Below are positions 33,981-45,351 of a DNA stretch of 64,000 nt, in pieces. The notes below the pieces were generated by a model. That model saw only the letters and a program-made list of their open reading frames with translations. It made no database searches and was not told where the DNA came from. How positions within the stretch are numbered: the first letter of the stretch is position 1; every line of letters starts with the position of its first letter. The translations under genes were made by a program, and so were the position numbers. The DNA lies in contig NC_037253.1 in assembly GCF_000002425.4 (NCBI RefSeq), positions 6,234,178 to 6,298,177 of the forward strand, given 5' to 3'. The DNA comes from Physcomitrium patens (Eukaryota; Streptophyta; Bryopsida; Funariales; Funariaceae).

Positions 33981-33998
33981 TCCTCGGCAGTGGTGCCA
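33981..33998 (-). other. F primer binding site, tRNA-Asp type
   Basis: Minus strand TGGCACCACTGCCGAGGA, four bases after the 5' LTR. It resembles TGGCGCCGTTGCCGGGGA, the complement of tRNA-Asp used by Athila/Tat elements (from memory), with three G-to-A changes and one T-to-C. Confidence 0.75.
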
Positions 33999-34002
33999 AA
34001 AA

Positions 34003-34772
34003 TGTGATTATCGTTTTACTTATTTTACAATTCCTTCCGGAATAAACATGTATAAGAGAATTTGAACACATGTAAAGAGTAAGCACATGAGTTTCACTTA
34101 TTAGTGTCATACAATTAACTATATTTTGAACTACTAAAATACTAAAAAATACTACAATGCTTCTTCCCAATAACAATATTCCTTCATCAACTAATAACCA
34201 CACTGTGCAACCTTGTACTCTCAAAAGACCACTCAAAACTCAATAAATTCCATCCAACACTAGGAATAATAGACTTCACTCCAACCAATCTGAATTCATA
34301 GAATTCTTGTAATCACATACTTCTTTTGTCGAAACACACACACACAACTCTCAATAAACAACAATCATAATCTTCCATCCATAATCAATCATCCAATAAC
34401 TTCTCATATAATTCAATCACTCAGTACTCTAATTACATAATTAATAAGTCATAAATCAATCTCTAATTTATTCCATAGACTTTCTTTTCAGTATTCAAAA
34501 ACTATCCATTACTCTTCAATAACAAAAAAAACAAAAGAAACAAAGAGGAAGCACCAAGCTTAACCCTGGCTCATGACTATTGCGGTCTAGCATCCTGACA
34601 AACTTCTACAATTCTTATATAATTGCTACTGATTTCTAGATTCTAATCGTAATCCTATAATAACCGCTTTTAATAACTAAATCAATCATCCGTCTTCCTA
34701 AATTGACTATTCTATGGACTATTAATCTATTTTATCAATATCTTACAAAAACAAACTAATATCTATTCTATA
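34003..34772 (-). repeat. F 5' LTR
   Basis: 770 bp, plus-strand TGTGATTATCG to TCTATA (CA to TA at the terminus). Aligns with the split 3' LTR throughout. It keeps the empty target sites of A (about 34,585-34,600) and I (34,690-34,693). Confidence 0.9.
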
Positions 34773-34957
34773 CTCGACTTGAATCTCAGGTATAGGAATT
34801 GGGTTTGTTGAATGAAGATCTAATGATGCATTTAGATGGAGAATCCTCGAACACCGAGGCAGACGGTGAAGATGTAGCAGAGGAGGAGGTCACCAATTCA
34901 AAGGGTGGTAAGCCAACGCCATTGACTGAAGAAGCCAATGCTACTACGTCTTTATAA
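34773..34957 (+). pseudogene. F': ORF-X C-terminus
   Basis: Continues 3,541-3,817 after the F insertion. 'LESQV.ELGLLNEDLMMHLDGESS' aligns with F 'LEAQVHELGEYNEDLSNQLTKES', and the acidic tail ends at a stop at 34,955-34,957. One TAG within. Seventy nucleotides later is the polypurine tract. Confidence 0.8.
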
Positions 34958-34994
34958 GTTGAAGCTAAATAATATTTATTAAGATGCTTCACAA

Positions 34995-35674
34995 TTAAGA
35001 GTGGGACTATGTAGAATATATAAATAAATTTTGTGGTAAGTTAGTGGTTGGTTATTGATAATCTTGAGAATTAGACTTATGATTAGGCAGTTTAGTTGGT
35101 AACAGTAGGTTGTTAGTGGAACAAATGGTTAAGAATTCAAAGGGTCATAACCTTTAGAATCTGCTGGTTGACGGTCCATCTTTTGGTAGGATAAAGAGGT
35201 TGAGAAAAGGGAGATCGGGGCTAGATTGTGATAGTCGTAAGCCGGGGCAAGCTTGATGCTACCCCTTTGTTTTCTTTGCTTTTATTATTTTCTTATGAAG
35301 AATTGTGATTGAGAGAAGTATTGTTGAAATTGTGATTAGAATATTGTGAAATATGACTTTGGACTGACCAATTTGGAGAAAATCTATGACCTTGAGAATT
35401 GAGATTATCGAATTGTGTTGTGTTAAGTGAAGATATTGAATTTTGTGTGATGAATTAAAAAACTAAATATAATAAGTAAGCTAGAGATCAATAATTGAAT
35501 ATATATAAACCGCAAAGAGAGTAAGTGGGAGATGAACGGATAAGAATATGGAAGTATTGTTGAATTGATAGTCGTAGAATGGATTATGTATTGAGTTAAG
35601 ATGGAAGTAGGAAGCCTTGATGTTTTGTAGTTTGATAATTGATTTCAGATAGCCAGAGTATAGTCAATTGTGAC
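34995..35674 (+). repeat. F' polypurine tract and 3' LTR
   Basis: The tract AAGAGTGGGACTA ends at 35,009 and the LTR begins TGTAGAATATAT at 35,010. The middle ('GTCGTAAGCCGGGGCAAGCTTGATGC') matches the F LTR in reverse complement. The end near 35,674 (TTGTGACA) is approximate. To the right lies A', so F' was inserted into A'. Confidence 0.72.
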
Positions 35675-35689
35675 ACTAACAGATCCAAT

Positions 35690-38600
35690 TCATATAACCG
35701 TCTTTCCCTGTGTTCGAATCCACTTCTATTACTTCAATTGCTTTGGTATATTGAAGCTTGATCATAACGAGAACAACACAAGGTCAATTGATCTTCATAT
35801 TTTTTTGAAGAAGCCATACTTTAACTCCAACTTGAAAAGTATAAAATTATTTTTAAAATTTATCTAAAGATGCTTTATAAGAATTTTAAGTTGCTTGTAA
35901 ATAGAGCTTCAAAGTTGTTTGGAACTGTGACAATTTTTTTTTAAGATCTTCAACTTTTAGATTTTAATCTTTTAATATATCTAACAAATCAATCTTTGGA
36001 TAGTAACCATAATTGGTATAAAATAGTATTTTCTAAATTAAAGCATGAAGAATATTATTATAAATAAACTCCACAAAAGATAAATTTAAGATACAATCAT
36101 CTTGTTAATACTTGATGGTATATTACAAATACTCCTTCAAAACTTGATTGACTTATTTTTTTACTATTGATTTGAGGGTGGAAGGCAAAGAAAAGTTTGA
36201 TATCTACCTTTAATATTTCAAAAAAGGATTTCTAAAACTTGATATAAATTGAGGTCTTTGATCAAAAATGATGTCATTAGATAGGCCATGATATCAATAT
36301 ATATTATTAAAAAATATCTTTGCCATTTCTTCTCTAATTTTTTTTTTTATTATTTTTATTTTGCATGAGATAAAATGTGCCATCTTTATAAGTCAATCCA
36401 CAAAATATAAATAGCATCAAATATAATTTATGGCAGTAGACAAATGATGAAATCTATTGATATTAAAGACTATGGTTGTTTTGGAATTGGTAGTGGGTGT
36501 AGAAGTCTATAAGGACAATATCAAAAATTCTTGAATCTTGAATAAATGTGACACAAGAAGACAAAGACTTTCACAATCTTTTATATTTGAAGCCACTAAA
36601 AATCTCAAGAGATAAGCTATAATATTTTGTTAAATCTAGAGTATCATGTAGCTGAGAAATGATGATAAGATTAAAGAACACAAAGTCGCATTGGTCCTTT
36701 TAGAATATATAAATAATCTACAAAATACAAAAGATCTTCTACAAACTTGAACTTATTATTATTAAGGTGCTACTTGATATTATAAACTAATAAATCTTTA
36801 GCTAACACTACACGAATTTATTCAAAAAAACTTGAATCAATAAGTGTAATCATAGAAGTAGCATAAAGACAAAATTATTCTGGCTTCAAGAGAGTGATAT
36901 ATTGCTGAACAAATGTTGCCTCTCTAGCCTTTGGAATTAAATATGATGTCTTTGATAAAGTATTTAATAGTCCTTGCTACTTTCTTGATTGATATGTAAT
37001 TACAAAATTAAAATAAGATGATGACATATTCTAATAAGCTTGGCGGCAGTTCAAAATCTAAATTGATATAAAGTACTTCAAATTTTTATAATTTGTATAT
37101 ACAATCATAAGATGTATAGTATCTTCTAATAAGTGATTCTATTTTTAGAAAGAATCTATAATTATAAAAATTTCTTTATTATAAATTTTATAATTGATCT
37201 TTGCAGTTGAAATTTTTTTAGAATAGAACACAACTGGATAAAGCTTTCTATCCTTTTTTATTTATGATAGTAAAATTTTTAATACAAAGTCAAAAATATC
37301 AGTTTCCAAATATAAGATCTTTGTAAAATCTGAATATAATAAAATTAGAATTATAATAAAAGCTCCCTCAAAATCTTAAAAGACCATTTGTACTTGAAGT
37401 CTCTATTATAATTTGACTTTGGATGTCAATTGAGTGAGAAGAATAGCAACTTGAATTTTTTAAATAAATATCTAATATAAATTAGCAAATCTAAGGAAAT
37501 ATTATACATTCCATATTATCTTTGAAGTTGTTTACTCTATTACAACTTGAACTTTCTTTGGATTTATCAAGAAGCCTTCATTGGATATAATATATCTAAA
37601 AAATTCTACTTTTGGCTGATGGAATAAATATTTCTTCAATTTGGCATATGACCATGTATTTCATAATTTTTGTAAGATTAATCTCACATATTCTTCATAT
37701 TTTTCAAGAATCTTGGAATAGATTGAGATAGCATCAAGATAACAAATAACTAAATTATCTAAGAATTCTTAAAAAATATCATTCATCAAATATTAGAATA
37801 TAACTAGAGAATTTATCAATCCAAAAGGCATGATATTATGTCCAAAATGTCTATACCTTGTATGAAATGTTATCTTCTATCTACTTATTTTTTTAATCCA
37901 TATCAAATTATATGCTCTATAGAGATCTATTTTAATTTAGATTTTGGCTTAATCGAATTGCTCTAGAAGCCTTGATATCAATAGTAATAGATAAAAATTC
38001 TTCATTTTCATTTTATTGAGGCCACAATAATCAACACATATTTGTAAAGATCCATCTTTTTTCTTCACAAAAAATATTAGTATACTTACTAGAGATTTGG
38101 AATATTAAATAAAATCTTTGCAATTTTTTTTTATCAATATAATGTTTCAATGCAGAAAGCTCATTGTGTGATAGGTTGTAGATTGGATCAAATGGTGGTT
38201 GAGCTTCTTTTTGAAGGTTGATGGCACAATCATATAATTGATGCTCAAAAAATTCTTTTTTTTGAAGATAACTTGAAACTACATATATTGCTTTAGAATA
38301 GCTATTAGCAAGCTTGCCTCTTTACAACCTAGAGTTGCATAAATAAAAAATAATATTTCTTTCTTAACAATCTTTATAAAAGCCATTGCTTTAAAAAATA
38401 AGGGCTTTGTTGTTGATGACTTCTTGATAGATTTTTTCCAAAAATTTTTTATAGAAAATTTAATCTTATGAAACCTTCAATCTATAGATGGATTATATCT
38501 TTCTAACTACAAAAGTCCCAAAATGATTGGATTGGATTGAGTTTCAATGATATTAAATATTATTTTACTAATATGGTCTTCAAAAGATATTTTTAGTAGT

Positions 38601-38770
38601 ATGGTTTCATGAGTAATATTGTCTAAGGTAAAAATTGACTATCTATTATTTCTACATGTATAATTTTTGATTTTTGTATTAGAAAATTTTTATAAAGTTT
38701 GAAAAATTCTTCTAATACAAAAATTGGCTCATAAGAGCTTATTAATTTTAATTAAAGTTACAAGCTAATT
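35690..38770 (-). pseudogene. A': pol remnant
   Basis: Aligns with A pol. Integrase: around 36,400 'DxLIKMAHFISC' and 'YHGLSNDIIFDQRPQF' can be read through stops. RT: near 37,735 'CYLDAISIYSK' matches CYLNDILIYSK of A (YLDA at the active site). 37,555-37,640 matches 'FLGYIISNDGLMMDSKKVQ'. RT start near 38,060-38,020, protease about 38,250-38,760. No usable frame. Confidence 0.8.
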
Positions 38771-39300
38771 ATCTAAAAATAAATAAATGCCTTGACAAAT
38801 GCTTCTAAAAAAACTTCAAAGGTACTCAAGATTACAAATTTCTTTTCAAATAAAAGAATAAATCAAGATAAGCCTTGTCTTATAAGCAAGGTTCTAACTA
38901 AATCAATTCACAACTTCTTTGTTGGATAGTGCTCAAGTTGTAGAAAAGTTATCAATCAAATTTGGTTAATAAATCCTTAAAACTTTGAACGTATATTATA
39001 AAACTTTTCTGAAAGATTAATCCAATGTTCTTTACGTTGTTGAATAGATAATTTTTTTTATTAAGGTATAGATGCCACTACCTTCTTGGATATAAAAGCT
39101 TTAAAAAGTGGTTGCATTACAAGCTAATTGCCTCTAAATCTTGCATCATTATGAAATCTTATAAAAAATTATTCAATTTTAGCAATTCTATGAGCTAAAG
39201 CACTTAGTGTATTTATAATAACATCTAACTTAGACTTATGACACTCAACCATATTTACATCTTCACTTTTAGCCATTTTAAAAGAAAAAAAATAAAATTT
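38771..39300 (-). pseudogene. A': gag remnant
   Basis: Weak but collinear similarity to A gag, including the start region near 39,275 ('MAKSEDVNMVECHKSKLDVII' readable) and a stretch at 38,930-39,010 matching the gag core. Heavily decayed. Confidence 0.6.
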
Positions 39301-39425
39301 TAAATAATACCAATTTAAAGAAGGATATTCCACAATCTCTAAAGAGCTTAGATGCTTTTAAGAAGAAGAATAATCTATTGTCTATTAAAAAAGATCAAGC
39401 TCTAGTATTGATAAGAAGGTAGTCT

Positions 39426-39989
39426 TGATAAATTATCACAAATATAGTATACATGAAATATGACTTATCTATCTCAAGAGTCCAAGATTTTTTTAATCCA
39501 AAACAATATAAAATCTCATTACAAAATAAGAAAAAATGGACCAAAATAAAATTGAAAAGAAATAAACAGAATAGAAGATGAAAGAAAAAATTGAGCAAAC
39601 AGAAATAGAATAGAATAGAATAGAAATGAGTAGAAAGATTCAAAATAAAATTTTACTGAGAAAAAAGATTTGAATTTATACTTATTGAGATATCCAAAAG
39701 GCCTTGATTAGTCTTATTTATATTTTTTCCTATCATCCTAGATTTTCTAGAATGTTCTAAGATGATTGATCCTACTTAGATAATTACCCTAAACTCTTTC
39801 TAAAAGGGTTCATGGTGGATCCTATCTAGATAACTACTCTAAGCTCTTTTTAGAATGTTCTATGATGGATCTTACATAGTCCACTAACCTAGCTCTAATT
39901 CTAGAAACTTCCATAACTTCTCAAACATGAGTGCAACTATCTATTCCTATGTATTAATAACATAGATATCTTATCTATATCTTATTACA
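39426..39989 (-). repeat. A' 5' LTR, possibly shared with S
   Basis: About 564 bp, close to the 552 bp LTR of A. Sense start TGTAATAAGATATAG at 39,989, with conserved 'GAAGTTTCTAGAA' and 'GGCCTTTTGGATATC' blocks. The A' primer-site region lies to its left, while a polypurine-like tract (39,990-40,010) lies to its right. An 82-codon hydrophobic ORF in it (39,395-39,643) is low-complexity and not a gene. Confidence 0.72.
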
Positions 39990-40158
39990 GGTAATCCTCC
40001 TTTTCTAACGTGAAATGTCTTCGTTTTGCTCTCGATGGTATTTTCAAATTTTCTCTTGGTAATAGATGAGGTTTTGTTTAATTTTTTTTATTCTATCATA
40101 GATGCAATAACATTTCTAAAGAACTTTGTATTGAAGTTGTGAACGTCTACTGCCATGG

Positions 40159-41285
40159 TATCATGATGTAATATGACTATATAGTGAAATTATAATCAAA
40201 ATTGAATTTCTAATTAACATCTAATTATCTTGGTTCAATAATAATTCAAGATATCTAAACATAGCTTTTATAAAAGCCTCTTAGGTTATTTTCTTATCTT
40301 AATAGTTAGTAGCTTGAAGATTAATTAGTAATTTTACCTTCTAGTTATAAAGATTCTTCTACTACCTTAGAAAGACCATAAATCAATAAAATCAAATTTA
40401 AAGAGGTAAATAATTAATATAGTTGATAGTAGGATTAAATTGAGGATAAGGTTGGATTAAAAAATCCTTAAGATAGATTACATTGATACTTAAGAGTTGA
40501 TAGTTTGTGAAATAGAGTTGAAATTAGACATGTGGCCACTAAAATGACCACCTAGGATAAAATAGAGATTCATTTGAAGATCAGAGATTAGGATTTGAGA
40601 GCTAGATTAGAGTTTTTTTTAAAGATATAAGGTTGGTTTTGGTAGGATTTGAAGAGAGTTAGAAATTTTTGTTGAAAGTCAAGGTTTGTATTGGCAACTT
40701 GGGATTTATGTAATGAAATTAGGGCTAGCCTTCTTGACTAGTTTGTAAAACTCGTGTCACATCTATAATTCAAATTTCGACAATGCTTGGATAATTAGGT
40801 ATTCCAAGTGTATGTAAAATTTTGTAGTAATTCAACAATGCAATTGAGAGATATCTGGATTTTGGTATAAGAACATAACTGAAGTTGGCAGTTTGGAGTT
40901 GGGTAGGATTTCAGTGATATTTAGAGATCTACTAATCGTATCAAGGTGAAATTTGGCATGGTATTGAAGGACTTGAAGGTCAAGTTGCATACTAATTTTG
41001 AATCGAAGTTAACACTTGGAGAAGGAGAAATCACTATTCAAACTTTTGGTTAGAAAAAAAAATCTAAATTGCTTAAATATAAAAGTAACAAGGTAATTGA
41101 GATTTATGTGTGATTGAGGCTACTAAAAAAAGTATTTTTTAGTAATTTTGAATTAGAATTTAGATAATATTCTTCTCATATAGATGAAATCTATTAGGAT
41201 TTTTTGGATGTTTGTGAAACACAACCTCATCTTCCTTAGCTAGGTGTCTGATGCATTTCTAAGTAAGATAAGACATAATACGACA
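40159..41285 (+). repeat. Solo LTR Q (family C, N/Q subtype)
   Basis: 1,127 bp, TATCATGATGTAATATGAC to ATAATACGACA; the first dinucleotide TG is TA by decay. Flanked by ATGG at 40,155-40,158 and 41,286-41,289. Closest to the LTRs of O. Confidence 0.85.
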
Positions 41286-41289
41286 ATGG

Positions 41290-42615
41290 TGTCATGTTGT
41301 GGTTTGGCTATTATGTAAAAATAATGTGATTATATATTTAATGTACAATTTACTTAACAACATGGTGAGAGCCATGTTACTGGATTCTAGTTGATTGTAG
41401 AATATAATTTGATTATTACCTTGAAAAGAGGTTGTTTAAAAAGATTACTATAGAATTTGTATAACTTTATTTTTTTTTTATAGTAGTTTTTAAGATTGGT
41501 TTTGATTGATAGTAACTTATAAATATTTAAAGTCACCTTTGCTAGACATTGGTGATATTTGAAAACTTATTTTGATTCTCTTATTTGGTGTTTAGAGCAT
41601 AAATTATGTAAATCTTATAAGAAGGGTTGAAGAAGGGTTTTAGTAGCAAAGAGAGTTTAGGACATCCATATAGATGAATGGAGATGGATGATAAAAATCT
41701 CCATTCCTATTGATCAAAAATCATGACCAATAGGCTTTGAGGAGGCTGCCCGAGGCCATATTAGAGATTAGGTTTAGTTTTTTGAGGCCATTTGAGCTTT
41801 GAAGGCTAGAATCAGAAAGTTTAGGTTTTTGGCTATGGTTTTGGTACAAAGCTTGTACAATTTGGAATTTATATGAAGGAGATATAGGCCCTCAAAGTTA
41901 AGGTGTTGATTTAGAAGCTACTGTCACTGTTTTTGACATAACGCATGCATTAGAGGGCAATTGAGGATTGGCAATTGCAACTACAGAGAGTGCTTTTGCG
42001 GCTACACTTTTTGCATACTAGTTGCTGGATTCTAAGTTAAAGTGAAGAAGATATTGGATTTTGAAGTTAGCACATGCAATCTAAGAGTAGTAAGTGATCT
42101 GATTTACTAGTGGTTGTGTCTTGAGCTATATCTTGAGCAATTTGACAAGATTTTGGCTCAAAATTTCAGGAAATGTGTATGTTCATGTTAATAAATTTTT
42201 TACATAATTTTAATGATATTATAGTATTGGATCCTTGAGATATTAAGAAAATAGTACTCAGATGCTTGTTAATTAGGGTTTAAAGCATCTGCTAGGATTT
42301 CTTAGATGCTAGAAGATCAGAAGTGAATTTGTACTTGGTTTTTTTTTGTGGTAAAACTTAAGGGTGAGTTCTACCTATTCTATAAACATAAAACAAATTA
42401 AACGATTAAATCAAGAGTTATGAATTTTTAAAGTTTGAGAAGAGAAAATCCTTTGCAGGAAAAATATATTTTGAAGGGATTTTGCTATATTTTGAATTTT
42501 ATGAAAAATAAAGGAGTTTTGGAAGCTAAGACAAGATACATATAAAAGTTTTAGCTAAACTCTTTACAGCTAGATATCCAATGTATTCCCTAATAGTAAA
42601 TCACGCAATATTACA
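41290..42615 (+). repeat. Solo LTR R (family C, L/R subtype)
   Basis: 1,326 bp, TGTCATGTTGTGGTTTGG to AATATTACA. Flanked by ATGG at 41,286-41,289 and 42,616-42,619, the left copy being shared with Q. Closest to the 5' LTR of M (49,494-50,822) and to T. Confidence 0.85.
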
Positions 42616-43103
42616 ATGGCAAAAGTAGCGATGCTCCAAAATACTATCTAATTTATATTCTTGTTGATTATCAACTATAACTAGTGGTGGTGGTAGTTGG
42701 TGTCAATCCGGAAAGTGCTTTGGCTTGATATAAGATTCCTTCAATTACAAAACATTGAAGATTGGATGGACCCAAATATATGGTGGAAGTTCAAGGTGAT
42801 ATACAACATTAGAAATCGTTGCAGAAATAAAGAAAGGTCCGAGCTATCAAGGTACCAATTTATGGATTTGGATTGATGTAGTAAGTGATAAGTTGGTGTT
42901 GGAGAGTAACACTTGATCATCCTCCTTGAAACTTTTGTATTGCCAGTGGTTATCTATATATTACTTTTATAAATTTTGTACAATAAGAAGGTGGTGTCGT
43001 GCTTCTTGTAAGGTTGTTGTAAGTCGTATAAACTCCTTTGATGTTGGATTGTTGGTATTGATGGCACGAATGAGAGTTATTGATATAATCAGATGTTGTT
43101 TGA
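42616..43103 (-). pseudogene. S: integrase C-terminus and chromodomain start
   Basis: On the minus strand: 'FKEDDQVLLSNTNLSL', 'LGPFFISATISNVVYHLELPPYIWVHPIFNVL', the standard GPF-HPVFHVSLL region of chromoviruses, then 'PPLVIVDNQQEYKLDSILEHRYF', the opening of a chromodomain. Two or three stops. The rest of the chromodomain falls across the Q/R insertions and is not readable. Confidence 0.78.
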
Positions 43104-44431
43104 TGTTGTATGGCATGATTTGTAATTTGAGAATATACTAATTATCTAGTTGTAGAGAGTTTAGCTTTGGCTTATATATGATGTCTTATCTCTCAAAATT
43201 CCTTTATTTTGTACAAAAGCTCAAATTATAACAAAATCCTTTAAAATATTTTCTTCCTTCAAAGGATATTTTTACCTTGAACTTTAGAAATTCATATCAC
43301 TTAATCTAACTATTCAATTTTTTTAAAATTTCTATATAAGATAGATTCTATCTTTAAGCTTTATGACAATAAAAATAAATTATAAATTAAGTACCGATCT
43401 TTTAGAATCTTAAAAATTCTAGTAGGTAATCTAAATCTTAATCTATAAGCACTTGAAAACTATTTTTCTCATATTCCAAAAATCCAAAACTCAAATGCTA
43501 CAAATTTTATGCATAGAATTTATTAACATAATAACATAAAATTTAGAAAATTTTTTGAACCAAAATCTTATCAAATTGCTCAAGATATAGCTCAAAATAC
43601 AACCACTAGTAAATTGGATCACTTACTAAGCTTAGATTTGAAGCACTAACTTCAACTTCCAATATTTCCTTCATTCTAACTTAGAATCCTTCAAACAATA
43701 AGCCAAAAGTATATTTGAAAATTTTTTCTCTCCAACCTTAGTTGCAAATTCTTTATTTCTTTAAGTATGTGCCGTTATGTCTAAAAGAGTGACAATAGGT
43801 ACAAAATCAAGACCTTAACTTTGAGCGCCCATATTTCTTTCATATAAACTCCAAATCACACAAAATTTGTACCAAAATTATAGCCAAAAACCTAAACTTA
43901 CTGATCCTAGCCTTCAAAGCTCAAATGACCTTGAAAGAGTAACCCTAATCCTTAATAAGGCCTCCAATAGCTTCCTCAAAGCCCATTCAATATGATGTTT
44001 AGCTAATAAGAATGGAGATTTTTATCATCTATCTCCATTCATCCATATGGATACTCTAATTTCTCTTTTTGTAACCAAAATCCCTCTCCAATCTTTTTTT
44101 TTATAAGTTCTATATAATATATGTTTTAAATATCAATTAAAAGATAGAAAATAAGACTTCAAGGATCACCAATGTCTAACAAAGGTGATTGTAAACATAT
44201 AAAAGATACTACTAATAAAACCAACTTCAAAAGTCACTATGAAAAGAAAATAAAGTTATATAAATTCTAATAGAAGCCCTTTTAAACAACCTCTTTTTGA
44301 GGTAGTAATCTATCTACATTCTATAACCAACAAAAATTCATTAAGATGACTCTTACCACGTTACTTAGTAAATCATATATCAAACATATAAACACAATAT
44401 TTTTACATGGTAGCTGAACCACAACACGATA
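43104..44431 (-). repeat. Solo LTR T (family C, L/R subtype, minus)
   Basis: 1,328 bp, plus-strand TGTTGTATGGCATGATTTG to CACAACACGATA, the reverse complement of the R/L type. Flanks TTGA (43,100-43,103) and TCGG (44,432-44,435) agree as a 4 bp duplication only if two transitions are allowed. Confidence 0.75.
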
Positions 44432-45110
44432 TCGGTATTTAAGAAAAATGATGAATGACCAATATTTGCTTGAATACTATCATTGTAAGCAAATTCCAAG
44501 AGCATCAAATATTCATCCTAGTCATTATGATGAATTATTATAAATGCTCGCATCAAATCTTCTAAGGTCTAATATACACACTCTACTTGTATATCTATTT
44601 GGAGATAGAAGGCTATAGATATGGCAAGTTGTGTACTTAGTAGCTTGAGTAAGGCTTATAAAAAACTTTTTATGAAGCATGAATCTTGATTTGAAATGAT
44701 GGCATGACGTAATCCATGGTGACAAAAGATAGTATTAAAGAAGATCCATGCAAACACTAAAGCATCAATATCCGAGTACACTATGGCCAAGTGAAGTTGC
44801 TTCAAGAGTTGATCTATAAAGATGGCAACCATGGTGTGATTATAAGGCATCAAAGACATAATGAGATCCATAGTCACTTACTTCTAACATGTCGTAGATA
44901 GTAGAATTGAGTATAATAGTCCAAAAGATACTACGTTACATATTTTATTATGTTAACATGATTTGCAAGAGTGTACAAAAGCTCAAATACCATGATCCAA
45001 ACTTGCACAAAATCATGTCCTTGAGATCTGTTCTAAAATCTTTTCTTTTCCTAGATGTCTAGAAATAATAGTCATAAGCCCTCCAATATCTTCTTCAACT
45101 GCTATATACT
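44432..45110 (-). pseudogene. S: integrase core
   Basis: Minus frame 44,877-44,656 reads 'MDLIMSL', 'LLKQLHLAIVYSDIDAL', 'FFNTIFCHHGLRHAIISNQDS', a chromovirus integrase core (first D in MDLI; second position N in 'ISNQD'). Similar to the 'SMDFI...LTKQVHF' type and different from A. Upstream to 45,110 is the remnant of the zinc-finger region. Confidence 0.75.
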
Positions 45111-45351
45111 TATCCTTGAAATTCCAGATTCTAACTATCATTCATTATTCAATAGTTTTTCACAACTAATTCAATCATTTGACCTATTGAATTAACTATC
45201 CTATGAATGATTAATGTACTTTATCAATATCTTATAAAAATAAATTTCTATCCATTCTACATAGCCCCACTCCTAATTGTGCAACATTCTTGCAAATAAA
45301 AAATTGATACATATCTAAAAAATAACTACTTAACAAAATTCTACAAAATTA

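Larger units (their letters stand above)
3818..34772 (-). mobile_element. Element F: Athila/Tat-like Ty3/gypsy element with nested insertions
   Basis: Complete minus-strand element about 31 kb long as it stands and about 10 kb after removing A, I, J, E and D+C. Order on the minus strand: 5' LTR (34,003-34,772), tRNA-Asp-type primer site, gag with three zinc knuckles, protease of the VDG type, RT, RNase H, integrase, ORF-X, polypurine tract, 3' LTR (3,818-12,254, interrupted). The 5 bp target duplication is CTCAA (3,813-3,817) and CTCGA (34,773-34,777). The primer site, VDG protease and ORF after integrase place it near the Athila/Tat group; the exact lineage needs a tree. Confidence 0.88.
35675..39989 (-). 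mobile_element. Element A': old, decayed family A chromovirus (5' part)
   Basis: Minus-strand copy of family A, recognisable by its order against A: integrase, RNase H, RT, protease, gag, primer site and 5' LTR (39,426-39,989). It has dozens of stops and an AT-rich composition. The left end is cut by F'; its 3' part lies outside the window. Confidence 0.82.
39990..45110 (-). mobile_element. Element S: decayed chromovirus fragment split by solo LTRs
   Basis: Minus-strand remnants at 39,990-40,158 (3' tail and purine tract), 42,616-43,103 (integrase C-terminus and chromodomain start) and 44,432-45,110 (integrase core and zinc-finger region). Interrupted by Q, R and T. The sequence differs from A and A' in integrase, so it is a second chromovirus lineage. 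It ends abruptly against the F2 LTR at about 45,110. Confidence 0.72.

Noticed and set aside
34773-34992. Separate small gene around the minus ORF 34,786-34,992
   Set aside because: It is antisense to the ORF-X tail of F', which aligns well with F on the plus strand.
39395-39643. Hydrophobic 82-residue minus-strand ORF resembling a membrane protein
   Set aside because: Located in the A' LTR; the composition is T-rich low complexity and no copy in A supports it.
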